64,000 bases of DNA, taken from assembly GCA_016789145.1 (NCBI GenBank), contig JAEUQI010000001.1:1-64000 (forward strand), written 5' to 3'. Made by a program: the position numbers and the translations under genes. This document shows, piece by piece, positions 54,135 to 62,932 of this stretch (its first letter is position 1; each line of letters opens with the position of its first letter). Under the pieces are notes generated by a model, which was given only the letters and a program-made list of their open reading frames with translations, was not told the DNA's origin and did no database searches. This DNA is from Blastocatellia bacterium (GTDB lineage Bacteria > Acidobacteriota > Blastocatellia > Pyrinomonadales > Pyrinomonadaceae).

Positions 54135-54649
54135 CAACCAAAGCAAAGATCATGGAGTTCATGCGGCTCCTCGCCCGCAATTCTCGCGAGGAAGTTCGGG
54201 TTTACTTTACGGGCGGCACAAGCGCAGTACTTATAGGTTGGCGAGATTCGACAATTGACGTTGATCTCAAATTCGAACCCGAAACGGACGAACTGTTCCG
54301 TGCGCTTCCCGAGATCAAAGAACAGTTGCAGATAAATATCGAATTGGCTTCACCGCCGGATTTTATTCCACTGCTCAATGGTTGGGAAGATCGTTGCCAG
54401 TTCATCGCCCGCGAAGGCAAGGTGACGTTCTTCAACTACGACCCATACAGCCAAGCCCTGTCAAAGATCGAACGTGGCCACCTACAAGATGAACGCGATG
54501 TTCGTTCAATGCTTGAAAACGGAATGGTCGATCGAGAGAAACTCTTGGCACTATTCAAAGAGATCGAACCATATCTATACAAATACCCCGCGATCGACGC
54601 CGCCAGTTTTTCGCTTGCTGTAGAGTCAATTACAGCGACCGAGAAATAA
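54122..54649 (+). CDS. DUF6036/AbiEii-like nucleotidyltransferase
   Basis: 175 aa. VYFTGGTSAVLIGWRDSTID, then VDLKFEPE, gives the nucleotidyltransferase active site: the GG-S/T turn followed by D-x-D (DVDL) as in MNT/AbiEii toxins. The rest is helical with RGHLQDERDVRSML, typical of this family. Such enzymes inactivate tRNA or proteins by adding nucleotides. Paired with the overlapping 87-aa gene as a likely toxin-antitoxin unit, located between the element end and the second tRNA-Thr copy. Confidence 0.75.
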   Translation: MRELATKAKIMEFMRLLARNSREEVRVYFTGGTSAVLIGWRDSTIDVDLKFEPETDELFRALPEIKEQLQINIELASPPDFIPLLNGWEDRCQFIAREGKVTFFNYDPYSQALSKIERGHLQDERDVRSMLENGMVDREKLLALFKEIEPYLYKYPAIDAASFSLAVESITATEK

Positions 54650-54838
54650 CTCAACCCCACGAAGATCCGCACCCCACGCGGATTAATAAACGCGACCTCC
54701 ACCGCCACATTCATCTAGGGAACAACGTTCTGTTCCCAGCAGCGATCACCCTAGAAACATTGACGTTCGGTTAGTTCGACCTGCTTTTCGAATGTAAGAG
54801 CAATCTTATGAAATTTCATTGGCGGGAAAAATAGAATG

Positions 54839-54914
54839 GCCGCCCTAGCTCAGTTGGTAGAGCATTCGATTCGTGATCGAAAGGTCGTCGGTTCTACTCC
54901 GATGGGCGGCTCCA
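54839..54914 (+). tRNA. tRNA-Thr (CGT), second copy, probably decaying
   Basis: Same 76-nt cloverleaf as 2509-2584 with two changes: A to G at 54875 (position 37, next to the anticodon, where Thr tRNAs need A for t6A) and G to T at 54895 (position 57 of the T loop, nearly always a purine). All stems are intact. The sequence upstream is unrelated to that of the first copy and has no clear promoter. Could be a weakly active gene or a pseudogene. Confidence 0.75.
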
Positions 54915-54951
54915 CATTAGACTGCATTATATATATACATTCCGAATAACA

Positions 54952-54980
54952 AAGCGGCTCGCAAGAGCCGCTTTTCTTAT
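54952..54980 (+). terminator. Terminator of the second tRNA-Thr copy
   Basis: GCGGCTC-GCAA-GAGCCGC followed by TTTTCTTAT; part of the unit shared by the three tRNA/att loci. Confidence 0.75.
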
Positions 54981-55015
54981 CTGCAAAGGTCGCATCAGTC
55001 TCATTGCCAAAATCA

Positions 55016-55051
55016 AAACGCCGTCGAGAACCAAAATTCTCGACGGCGTTT
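55016..55051. terminator. Bidirectional terminator
   Basis: AAACGCCGTCGAGAA and its perfect complement TTCTCGACGGCGTTT around CCAAAA. It ends the minus-strand restriction operon (stop at 55071) and would also stop plus-strand transcription from the tRNA. Confidence 0.75.
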
Positions 55052-55070
55052 GTCATGGATGAAGCCCGTA

Positions 55071-57608
55071 CTAATCCCTCGCAACGACGGTGTCGTAAAG
55101 CCCGTAATGTGTCAGACCCTCGTGGCTCTCGATGCCGGTGTAATTAAGAGACGCATCCTCGTATCGACGAAATGCAAATACGGCTTGGTTCATCTGTTCT
55201 GTGTTGAATACTCGCAATCGCACGAGAAGTTGAAAATCTGCCACTGTCAAAGCTGTCACGGTAGTGAAAAGGTCAGGCTCGATTCTCGTGATCACGTCCT
55301 GCAATGTGTTTTCCCGATAGTCGGTCAAATACATGAAAGCCGGAATACGAGTTGCGAATTTTATCAGCTTTTCCTGAACCATTTTTCGCTTCGATTTATA
55401 TTCCTTTTCCTCCGCAGTAAGTTCCTTCTTTTCTTTGGGCGTTAGACTTCCGTCCTTGGCCTTGTTCTTAAGTTCCTTAACTTTCTCGCTCTTATTGATG
55501 ATCGTTTCGATAATGTTGTCGCCTAACGCTCGCCAGCCTTCGATCTTTTCAACTGCGGCCATTGCTTCAGGATCGTCAAATATTCGACGAAGCGTATCGT
55601 TATCGACATTCACTAGCAAAGCGCTTTCCCATTTCCTAGCAAGCAGCGTCGCAGACGTTCCCGCCATTGCAATGTCGAGGATTCCGCCTGCGTCGATCTG
55701 CGTCATGTTTGCACCATCGTAGGCAAGAACGGGCAGGAATGACACGAGGTCTTTGACCGCATTTTCCGGGTTCGGTTCGTTGGGCGACAGGCCAATGGCG
55801 TAGTCGGAGAGTTGTCGCAGAGCGCGCGTTGGGGCGAAATCGAACACGAGACAAACTGGCTTTAGCACATCCTCTTCGTTGGGATCATCGCCGTTCGGGT
55901 TCTTTATCGACCAAGGCGACTGAACACGAAAGGCAGCCTGAAAGTAAGTCTCTGGCGATTTCAGGTTTCGCAACATCAATATCGACGACCATTGAGCGAC
56001 GGTTACACCAGTCGTCAGTTTTCCGCACGACAGAGTGATCGTCTTCGTCTCGAATCCGCTGCCGATAGCTTTTCGAACCGGCGGCAACGCATCGAGACCG
56101 ATTCCCGCCGACGCTCCGGCGGAGACTATCACCTCATAATCGTGCCAAAAGGTATTCTGCTTTTCTGCCAATAGGTTGGCCATCGCGTGGCAGGCAGCGA
56201 CGTTTGGAAGAAACCAGAAAGAGTGTTGTAGATAAGGCAACAGTCCGACATCGGCGTATGGAAAGGGCGGACGAGAACTGGACTTTAGATGATCGATGGC
56301 TCGCGGCATATAGCCGCCTCGGATGATATCGAGCCACTTTTGCACATCGCTCTTATGCTTGAACTGCGCAAGGACGTCTCGCCCTGAGGCTTCGAAAAAG
56401 GCATTCAGATCAAACTCATCAAATTCGCCGCCGCTCGCGATAGCCAGCAACTCGTCCGGCATTTGGTACGTCAGAAGCGTCATTTGGGGCAGGGCACCGT
56501 ATGGATTTCGCTTCCCCGCATTCTGCTCGGCAAACTCTGCTTTCGCTCGCTGCTCGTCAGTATACGTCCAATTGAATATCTGCTCTTCGATAAACTCCCC
56601 TGTTGAGAGTGCTCGAAATGGCGTGCCGGAAAGATAAAGATATGCTTTTGTCGTGATCGGTAGAAACTCGGCCTCTTTTTCCGAAAGCTCGCCGAGATCT
56701 TCGTTCACGCCAGCAAGATCGCCGCCGTATTCGAGCTTCGCTTCTTTCTTGGCGACCGCTTCTTCTTCGCCCTCGAATAGCTCTTTTGCAGTCTCACGCC
56801 ATGCGCCGAAGTGATACTCGTCAAATATAACGAGGTCCCAATTCACAGTGTGAAGCCATTCATTGTTGGGCTTGATGTTGCCGAACAGGTCGCGGCCAAG
56901 CAGGTCCTGGAACGAACCGAAGTAAACAACAGGCTTCGAGCCTTTGACCTTTGTCGGGTCGCTACCCGAGCTTCGCGACATGTATTCCCAACCGTCGAAA
57001 TCGACATGGGACTCGAGATCAGTTCGCCAGGCGTCCTCGACCGCCGGTTTGAACGTTACGACCAGCACGCGCTTTGCGCCGAGCTTTTTGGCAAGTTGAT
57101 ATGCCGTGAAGGTTTTGCCGAAACGCATCTTCGCGTTCCACAGGAAACGCGGCACGGCGTGCATGTCCTCTTTCCAGATCGAGTGAAAATAGGCGTGCGT
57201 CTTGTTCACCGCCTCAACCTGTTCGCGACGCATCGGGAACGTTTCGTGGTGCGTCCCCGTAAACTGCTGACCGGTGCGAAGCTCGGCGAGCACCGTCTTC
57301 ACATCGGCGAGCGTGCACCGCATCCATTCCAGCTCGGGGTTCTCGAATTTTTTTCTGACAAGCGCGGCCCGCACCGCATGGTCGGTGATGACCGTCCCGT
57401 CATCGCGTTCCGCCGATTCGTCCAGCTCGATCTTGTAATTCTTGATCGCCGCGGTCTTCAACTGCTCCGCGATCCGCTGCTTAACATCGCGCGTGGTCTG
57501 GCCAATCTTGAGCAAACCCTTGTGAGCCTCGTCCGCGATCGAGTAAGCGTAGAGACGAGGCCGAACATCGGGCTTAGGCGAGAGAATTTCTTCAATGGTT
57601 TTACTCAT
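55071..57608 (-). CDS. GIY-YIG-like/T5orf172 nuclease fused to a DEAD-like helicase
   Basis: 845 aa from the ATG at 57608; a GTG 4 codons earlier is possible. Residues about 15-70 (LYAYSIADEAHKGLLKIGQT, TRDVKQRIAEQ) match the T5orf172 type of GIY-YIG nuclease. Then a superfamily 2 helicase: NAKMRFGKTFTAY (Walker A), IFDEYHFGAW (DExH box), YLSGTPF (motif III), QAAFRVQSPW (motif VI). The Lys/Glu-rich stretch near 730 is a coiled coil. Restriction subunit of the three-gene operon with the two methylase genes upstream; overlaps the second by 8 bp. Confidence 0.8.
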   Translation of the reverse strand: MSKTIEEILSPKPDVRPRLYAYSIADEAHKGLLKIGQTTRDVKQRIAEQLKTAAIKNYKIELDESAERDDGTVITDHAVRAALVRKKFENPELEWMRCTLADVKTVLAELRTGQQFTGTHHETFPMRREQVEAVNKTHAYFHSIWKEDMHAVPRFLWNAKMRFGKTFTAYQLAKKLGAKRVLVVTFKPAVEDAWRTDLESHVDFDGWEYMSRSSGSDPTKVKGSKPVVYFGSFQDLLGRDLFGNIKPNNEWLHTVNWDLVIFDEYHFGAWRETAKELFEGEEEAVAKKEAKLEYGGDLAGVNEDLGELSEKEAEFLPITTKAYLYLSGTPFRALSTGEFIEEQIFNWTYTDEQRAKAEFAEQNAGKRNPYGALPQMTLLTYQMPDELLAIASGGEFDEFDLNAFFEASGRDVLAQFKHKSDVQKWLDIIRGGYMPRAIDHLKSSSRPPFPYADVGLLPYLQHSFWFLPNVAACHAMANLLAEKQNTFWHDYEVIVSAGASAGIGLDALPPVRKAIGSGFETKTITLSCGKLTTGVTVAQWSSILMLRNLKSPETYFQAAFRVQSPWSIKNPNGDDPNEEDVLKPVCLVFDFAPTRALRQLSDYAIGLSPNEPNPENAVKDLVSFLPVLAYDGANMTQIDAGGILDIAMAGTSATLLARKWESALLVNVDNDTLRRIFDDPEAMAAVEKIEGWRALGDNIIETIINKSEKVKELKNKAKDGSLTPKEKKELTAEEKEYKSKRKMVQEKLIKFATRIPAFMYLTDYRENTLQDVITRIEPDLFTTVTALTVADFQLLVRLRVFNTEQMNQAVFAFRRYEDASLNYTGIESHEGLTHYGLYDTVVARD

Positions 57609-59205
57609 CGGCTTCGCCACTTACCCGGATCATTTTTTCTATAAAGGAGATTTCATCCGACGAAATTCCATACTTTGCGTACAGTTCTTCGTCAGTCCAC
57701 GATTTCGAAAAATCCTGCTTTGGTACGAAGGTGTAGACGACTCGGGTTGCGTGCTGACTAGGCTTATGGAGCAACACCAGGAATCGAAAAAGTCGAGTGG
57801 CAATGTAGGAAACTACATTCTTGCATTCTCGTTCGTTCGCGAATGGACCGATATACAAGTATGTCTCCGACGAAACGCTTCCGGGCTCACCGACAAATGC
57901 CCTTCCTAGGATTGGATGAGGAAATGCATCGCTTCCACTTCCTAATGGCGGAATATAGACCTTCCACTTGTCAATTGCATCAGCACTTGCCTTAACTTCC
58001 GCCCTAGCGACGTATCCTATTCCACCATTTCGGTAGACTGAAACGTCTCCTGCGGATTTAGTAGTCTTTCCTTTAAACGTAGTGTCAAAACCAAAGGGCT
58101 TACGAGAACTAACAAGGCTTGCAAACTGTTTCCGAGGTGGAAGGGAGAGATCATTTGGCGTCGTTGTCTCAGTTTCCATAACTTTCTTGAGTATTGAAAC
58201 GCCTTCATTGTATCTAATAAACACATCCGCACCGATTTCAAGAAGAGGGCGCGTAGCCTCGGAAATTACTTCACCTTTGTCATGGGTTTTCACCGTGACG
58301 TTTCCATGCTTATCCCGATCCCAAAGGAAATAACAAACACCGCCCTTAATTTGCGTTCCCGGAAAAACATCGTTTGAATCCGGATAATCCTCGATCAAGC
58401 GCAAACGATTGTCGGAGAGCATGGCAGCCCTGAAGTCATCGAGTCCCTTACCGCCGGAATACCACCGAGCGGGTATTACAAAACTCAAGAACCGAGGATC
58501 AAGCTCTTTGGCTTTCTCAACGAAGAATTGGTATATAGGAGCGGCACTTGTCCCAAATCCGCTATCACTCAATTGATAAGGGGGGTTCCCTATAATCACG
58601 TCGAATTGCATATCGCCTCCGAAAATCTGACGCGCGCGAACTCCAATGTCGTCGTTGTGGATAAACGCGTACGCATGTGTCTCAAGGTCTGTGCCCCGGT
58701 CGTAGTCGCTCTGATTCGCGCCACAGTGGGTGCATCTGTCGCCTACCCAAGAATGTTCCAAACGCTCGAACCAAATGTTGCCCGCATCGCTTGTAAACAT
58801 CTTTGCGATTGAGTGCTCACCTATGGCATGCTTCGAACAATAGACACTTCGGCGGGCAAGTAGACTGGTGAGTTGGGTGATGGCGATGCCGAAGACCTGT
58901 TTTGTGAGGATGTGATCGACACGCTGCTGGAGGTCGGGGATCTCGTCGGTCAGGCCTTTGACGAGGCGGCTGGTAATCTCGCGCAAGAATACGCCGGATT
59001 TCGTACACGGGTCGAGAAAGCGGACGCTACTGTCTGCCCAAATACTTGCCCCGCCATTGTCAGCCGCCCAAGCCTCCTCAAGCGTGTCCAGCATCCGGTT
59101 AGCCAACTCCGGCGGCGTGAACACCTCGTCATTCGACAGATTAGCAATGCACGTCAGCACATCCGGATTTCGTCCTCGCAAACTAAAACTGACTCGATCG
59201 CTCAT
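57601..59205 (-). CDS. Eco57I-like N6-adenine methyltransferase with zinc ribbon
   Basis: 534 aa. NDEVFTPPELANRMLDTLEE, FLDPCTKSGVFLREI (SAM-binding), CTHCG (half of a zinc ribbon, about residue 158), DVIIGNPPYQLSD (catalytic NPPY) and a C-terminal target-recognition-like region (IDKWKVYIPPLGSGSDAFPH). The start overlaps the stop of the 59202 gene (ATGA). Methylates adenine in the sequence cut by the helicase-nuclease encoded downstream (family inference). Confidence 0.85.
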   Translation of the reverse strand: MSDRVSFSLRGRNPDVLTCIANLSNDEVFTPPELANRMLDTLEEAWAADNGGASIWADSSVRFLDPCTKSGVFLREITSRLVKGLTDEIPDLQQRVDHILTKQVFGIAITQLTSLLARRSVYCSKHAIGEHSIAKMFTSDAGNIWFERLEHSWVGDRCTHCGANQSDYDRGTDLETHAYAFIHNDDIGVRARQIFGGDMQFDVIIGNPPYQLSDSGFGTSAAPIYQFFVEKAKELDPRFLSFVIPARWYSGGKGLDDFRAAMLSDNRLRLIEDYPDSNDVFPGTQIKGGVCYFLWDRDKHGNVTVKTHDKGEVISEATRPLLEIGADVFIRYNEGVSILKKVMETETTTPNDLSLPPRKQFASLVSSRKPFGFDTTFKGKTTKSAGDVSVYRNGGIGYVARAEVKASADAIDKWKVYIPPLGSGSDAFPHPILGRAFVGEPGSVSSETYLYIGPFANERECKNVVSYIATRLFRFLVLLHKPSQHATRVVYTFVPKQDFSKSWTDEELYAKYGISSDEISFIEKMIRVSGEADE

Positions 59206-59852
59206 ACCGCAACCTCCAAACCATACCTCGAAAGATCGCTTACGGTCATCGGCTGGTACGTTTTCACAGGAATAAATATTTCGTGCTTTGCAACATCAGC
59301 CCAAAGCGAGCCTTCAGAGCTGAAAGTTGCCGATTGAGTTAGACTTTCAAGGAGAAAATCACGCCGCTGAAATTTTCCTTTGCCCAAATAACCCCACTCA
59401 GCAAAGGTCAACGGCTGTCCGTTGTCAGTCAGCATTTTCATTGCGTCGCCGTGAACTAGATTCTGCGACAGAACGTAACTCGCAGCTTTGTATAGATCGT
59501 CAGATTCGTCGAGTCCAAGATACTCGGAGAATATCCCAAGAAGATTCGCGCGACATTCTTCGATATTGTCCGGCAGCAGTTCGATACCGTAAATGCACAT
59601 CAGCCCAAAGAGTGCGAACTGTTGTTTCTCGAATTCAGACTTTCCGTATTTCAGCTCAACCGCAGCGAGTTTGCGTTGTAGGATTACAACTAGAAAGTTG
59701 CCACTGCCACAAGCAGGCTCCAGAAACTTCGAATCGATCCGCTTAGTCTCATCCTTCACAAGATCGAGCATCGCTTCAACCATCCACGAAGGCGTAAAAA
59801 CCTCTCCGTGGTCGGAGACACGCTGTCGGGATTTTACTTGTGCGGTGTCCAT
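59202..59852 (-). CDS. Partial N6-methyltransferase-like protein lacking NPPY
   Basis: 216 aa. RVSDHGEVFTPSWMVEAMLD, then KFLEPACGSGNFLVVIL is a full SAM-binding motif, and IYGIELLPDNIEECRANLL continues the fold, but the protein ends without an NPPY catalytic motif. Either a SAM-binding partner of the complete methylase encoded next, or a truncated enzyme. The conserved operon order and 4-bp overlap argue for a working partner. First gene of the operon. Confidence 0.75.
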   Translation of the reverse strand: MDTAQVKSRQRVSDHGEVFTPSWMVEAMLDLVKDETKRIDSKFLEPACGSGNFLVVILQRKLAAVELKYGKSEFEKQQFALFGLMCIYGIELLPDNIEECRANLLGIFSEYLGLDESDDLYKAASYVLSQNLVHGDAMKMLTDNGQPLTFAEWGYLGKGKFQRRDFLLESLTQSATFSSEGSLWADVAKHEIFIPVKTYQPMTVSDLSRYGLEVAV

Positions 59853-60017
59853 CGGTTCACAGATTATACACCGACAGCCAGCCAGCGGAAAATTGTGAGT
59901 AATGCCGTAAGGACAAGCGAAAGAACCAAAATATTAGTAATTGGATCGACTAATTTGATTTAAACACATCTCACTTTGCTTTCGAATGGTCGATGAAAAG
60001 TCGGCGCCATTCTTCGA

Positions 60018-60224
60018 ATGTTCTCAAACAAACGACATATGTTTGCTGACAATCCTTGTCTGCTTGCCAACATTCAATCCAAGTTCGCGAACAAAGACCG
60101 ATTGTTTGTTAGCAAACGGCGTTTGTTCGTGATCAAGAGACGTATGTTTGCGAGCAAACTAGGTTTGTTAGCTAACAAACGACGCTTACTGGCAAACATA
60201 GATCACTTTGTAGCTCACATTTGA
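60018..60224. repeat. Array of about ten degenerate 21-bp tandem repeats
   Basis: Unit consensus close to ATGTTTGCTAGCAAACGACG plus T, each with a small dyad TTTGCTAGCAAA. Because 21 is divisible by 3, the plus strand also encodes a 68-aa frame of heptads (MFSNKRH, MFADNPC, LLANIQS, KFANKDR, LFVSKRR). No ribosome site precedes that frame, so I read the array as a DNA element with a period of two helical turns. The stretches 59853-60017 and 60225-60286 show nothing else. Confidence 0.75.
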
Positions 60225-60286
60225 TAGTTCAGATCTCAAACAAGACTATCCGAAAAATGTTTTATTCGTGCAACAGACTTTTTTGC

Positions 60287-60315
60287 TTGACATACACATT
60301 TGCTCTTGCTATCGT
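60287..60315 (+). promoter_or_regulatory. Predicted promoter of the 60379 gene
   Basis: TTGACA at 60287-60292, 17-bp spacer, TATCGT at 60310-60315; AGGAGA follows at about 60362. Confidence 0.45.
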
Positions 60316-60378
60316 TATATTTGTCACGACGTTTGTTGTGCTTATACAAAACTAACACGATAGGAGAAATGAAAAACA

Positions 60379-60993
60379 ATGGACTATAGAAGATTGACAG
60401 ATGCGGATCTGGTGGATTTTAGTAAGAATGTGAAGACGAGCCTTGATGGCGGCTTGGTTACGGGGCTTGACCCGACGCTCGCTACCGATCTGGCACGGCT
60501 GTTGGACCCGTTGAACACACAGTTTGAGACATCGATCGAGGACAGCGTGGTCAAGGAGGCGGCGAAAAAGACGGCGTTTGCGGATAAACAAACGTTGCGT
60601 GACGATATCAAGAACCTCTTGGCAAGGGTACGCAATAATCTGGTGGCGGCGGATTGCCCGCGGCGTTCGTATGAGGCCTGCGGATTTAACTATCCAAAAC
60701 CACCGGCGACCATTTTGGCTGAGGCTCCGACCGATCTGGCGGCTGCGGGCACTTCGAATGGTGTGACGCGGCTGATGTTCAGCGGGAATAACAAGGTCGG
60801 CACTGTCGTTTACGAGATGTGGCGGCGTGCCGGTGACGATGGCGAATGGGCCGTGCTTGGCGTGACCAAGAAACAGACCTACATCGATTCGCCCGTAACG
60901 CCGGGCCAATTTTACGAATACAAGGTCCGCGCCGTCGCCGCGACGAACACCTCGCACTTTTCGAATTCGGCAGTGATCTATGGCGCGCCTTGA
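60379..60993 (+). CDS. Fibronectin-type-III-like protein of unknown function
   Basis: 204 aa. Residues 1-95 are helical (FSKNVKTSLDGGLVTGLDPT). About 110-200 form a beta-sandwich of fibronectin type III pattern (YEMWRRAGDDGEWAVLGVTK, TYIDSPVTPGQFYEYKVRAV). No signal peptide. Ends in YGAP. No enzymatic motif. Confidence 0.6.
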   Translation: MDYRRLTDADLVDFSKNVKTSLDGGLVTGLDPTLATDLARLLDPLNTQFETSIEDSVVKEAAKKTAFADKQTLRDDIKNLLARVRNNLVAADCPRRSYEACGFNYPKPPATILAEAPTDLAAAGTSNGVTRLMFSGNNKVGTVVYEMWRRAGDDGEWAVLGVTKKQTYIDSPVTPGQFYEYKVRAVAATNTSHFSNSAVIYGAP

Positions 60994-61115
60994 GGAAGTG
61001 GGGGAGTGGAGGAGGCGGGGAGATGGAAGAAATGACTCCCGACTGTGGCCGGACTCTAATCCCGTGAGGAAGTGAATAGTGAAAAGGTTAAAAAGGTTCG
61101 CGGTGGCGGGCCATT

Positions 61116-61214
61116 CTTGTGTCGGAGGCATAGCCTCCTTGGGTAATTTTGTTGAAGCCGTTGCGGTCAGGCGAGCCTGACCGCACTGCGATCGCGGCGA
61201 AGCCGCAGGTGATC
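61116..61214. repeat. Run of short palindromes (REP-like)
   Basis: Three consecutive hairpins: GGAGGCATAGCCTCC, then TGCGGTCAGGCGAGCCTGACC followed by GCA, then GCGGCGAAGCCGC. Such dyads between genes resemble REP/BIME units. The rest of 60994-61307 has no gene. Confidence 0.5.
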
Positions 61215-61307
61215 ATGACGGACGTTTTCGAGACAGCGGAGCTGCCCCGCTCGGCGCAAGGGCAAAGCTGAAGAATGGCACGCGAGACGTGTGCGGTCCG
61301 TCCGACA

Positions 61308-62339
61308 CTAGCTCACGGCGGTTTCCAGGAATGTTAGGGTTGCGGCGGATGTGTCTAGTTCGGCCTCGATGCCGTAGGGGAGTGTGATCATGTCGCGGAT
61401 GTGGCCGAATGATAGGCCGTAGTAGACGGGAATACCGAGATCGCCGAGGCGGTCGCGTAGGACGTTGATTACAGGTGTCGCATCTTTCGCATTGTCCACG
61501 CTGTTGTCGTCGAAGATGCCGAGGGCGATACCGGCGAGCGATTTGAGGTCGAGGCTTTGGCGGAGTTGCGTAAGCAGGCGATCGACGCGATACGGCGGTT
61601 CGCCGATCTCTTCGATAAAGAGAAGCTTGCCCTTGATGTCTTTTAGAGCATATGGCGTACCGGCAAGTGCAGCTAGCAACGACAGATTGCCGCCGGTGAG
61701 ACGGCCTCGCGTCTTTCCTTTGGTGATCTCGACGCCGCGGAATAGTGCGGATTCTTTTGCGTTGTTGAATTCAGACCGACCGACCGAGAGCGGCGACTTT
61801 GGCGATGCGAGCATGTTCAGGACGTTGGAGCGCGTGTATTCGCTGTATTCCGACGAAGCGACAGGGCCGTGAAATGTGACGAGGCCGGTCGCCTGGCTGA
61901 TCGCGATGTGGAGAGCCGTTATGTCAGAGAATCCAACGAATATCTTCGGGTTTTTCTTGATGAGAGCGTAATCGACGTCGCCCAACAACCGAGGAGCACC
62001 ACCGCCGCCGCGAATGCACCAGACGGCTTTGATCTCAGGGTCGCTGAATGCCCAATGCAGATCGGCGAGCCGTTCCTTGTCCGTGGCTGAAAGATGGCCG
62101 AGACGGCCGCGGGCCGAGTTGCCGATCTTGACCTTAAAGCCCATCGACGTCATCGACGCAACAGCGCGGTCAAACGCCTCAGGCGTAGCGGCACTGGCCG
62201 GTGCAATGATGCCGACAGTGTCGCCCGGGGCGAGGCGTTTCGGTTTAATCAGCTTCGGAGCAGCAACGGTTCGTGCGGACATCGTAGTGGCAATTAGCGG
62301 CAAGGCAGCGGCGCCTTTGATCAAGTCGCGTCGGTTCAT
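61308..62339 (-). CDS. LD-carboxypeptidase, peptidase family S66
   Basis: 343 aa. Tat-like signal (NRRDLIKGAAALPLIA). Core motifs APGDTVGIIAPAS, IRGGGGAPRLLGDVDY and VGFSDITALH (nucleophile Ser138), FIEEIGEPPYRVDR (Glu of the Ser-Glu-His triad) and FGHI (His). Removes the terminal D-alanine from muropeptide tetrapeptides in cell-wall recycling, or related peptides (MccF group). Export by the Tat system would place it in the periplasm. Confidence 0.88.
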   Translation of the reverse strand: MNRRDLIKGAAALPLIATTMSARTVAAPKLIKPKRLAPGDTVGIIAPASAATPEAFDRAVASMTSMGFKVKIGNSARGRLGHLSATDKERLADLHWAFSDPEIKAVWCIRGGGGAPRLLGDVDYALIKKNPKIFVGFSDITALHIAISQATGLVTFHGPVASSEYSEYTRSNVLNMLASPKSPLSVGRSEFNNAKESALFRGVEITKGKTRGRLTGGNLSLLAALAGTPYALKDIKGKLLFIEEIGEPPYRVDRLLTQLRQSLDLKSLAGIALGIFDDNSVDNAKDATPVINVLRDRLGDLGIPVYYGLSFGHIRDMITLPYGIEAELDTSAATLTFLETAVS

Positions 62340-62396
62340 ATTCTCAGCAATGATAATTGAACTGACGCGGCTTTGCCAATCAGATGTCCGTCGCGG

Positions 62397-62666
62397 CTAA
62401 ACGTGATGCGGCCGAGCAAATCCGACAACGGCCTTTTCTCCCTTAGGCTGCTTGACGGCATTAGGCTGGTGCGACATCTCGATCGCGTGCTCATGTTCGT
62501 GAGCTGCCCATGTCGGCAGCACGCCGATCATACCGATAAATACGAGCCCGAACATTACGAACCCAAAAGCGACGATAGCGAAAGTGGTCATCGCCCCGAT
62601 CGCGAGAACAAAAAGAACTGCAGTAGCGAAGATCGCCCAAAGTATGCCGTAGAATTTTGGTGACAT
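62397..62666 (-). CDS. Small two-helix membrane protein
   Basis: 89 aa from the ATG at 62666 with GGAGG upstream. Two hydrophobic segments (YGILWAIFATAVLFVLAIGA and VAFGFVMFGLVFIGMIGVL), then a His-rich tail (AAHEHEHAIEMSHQP). Unknown function; the histidines might bind metal. Confidence 0.55.
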   Translation of the reverse strand: MSPKFYGILWAIFATAVLFVLAIGAMTTFAIVAFGFVMFGLVFIGMIGVLPTWAAHEHEHAIEMSHQPNAVKQPKGEKAVVGFARPHHV

Positions 62667-62932
62667 TATGAAGCCTCCGGTTAATTTGATAGATATGGGC
62701 AACATGCCCTCGGCCTAGTATTCGCAAGGCTCGTGCCATCGTAAATGCTCGTAAATACGGCACTTTGCGAAAACTGAGAATGCGTGCTAGTTCACACTTC
62801 ACGGTTAAGCGCGTGAAAATTTACGCAAGAGTTTCGCTCAAGTTGCGGTAAATTAAAGGGCAGGAGCAGGCACGCCGTTTGCGACTCATTGTAGTAGAGA
62901 TGGACACGATCTTCGTGTTCGGGAGGTATGAA

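Noticed and set aside
60018-60224. CRISPR array, or a 68-aa coding gene
   Set aside because: The 21-bp units are contiguous without spacers, so not CRISPR. The frame has no ribosome site, and its heptads follow from the 21-bp period.
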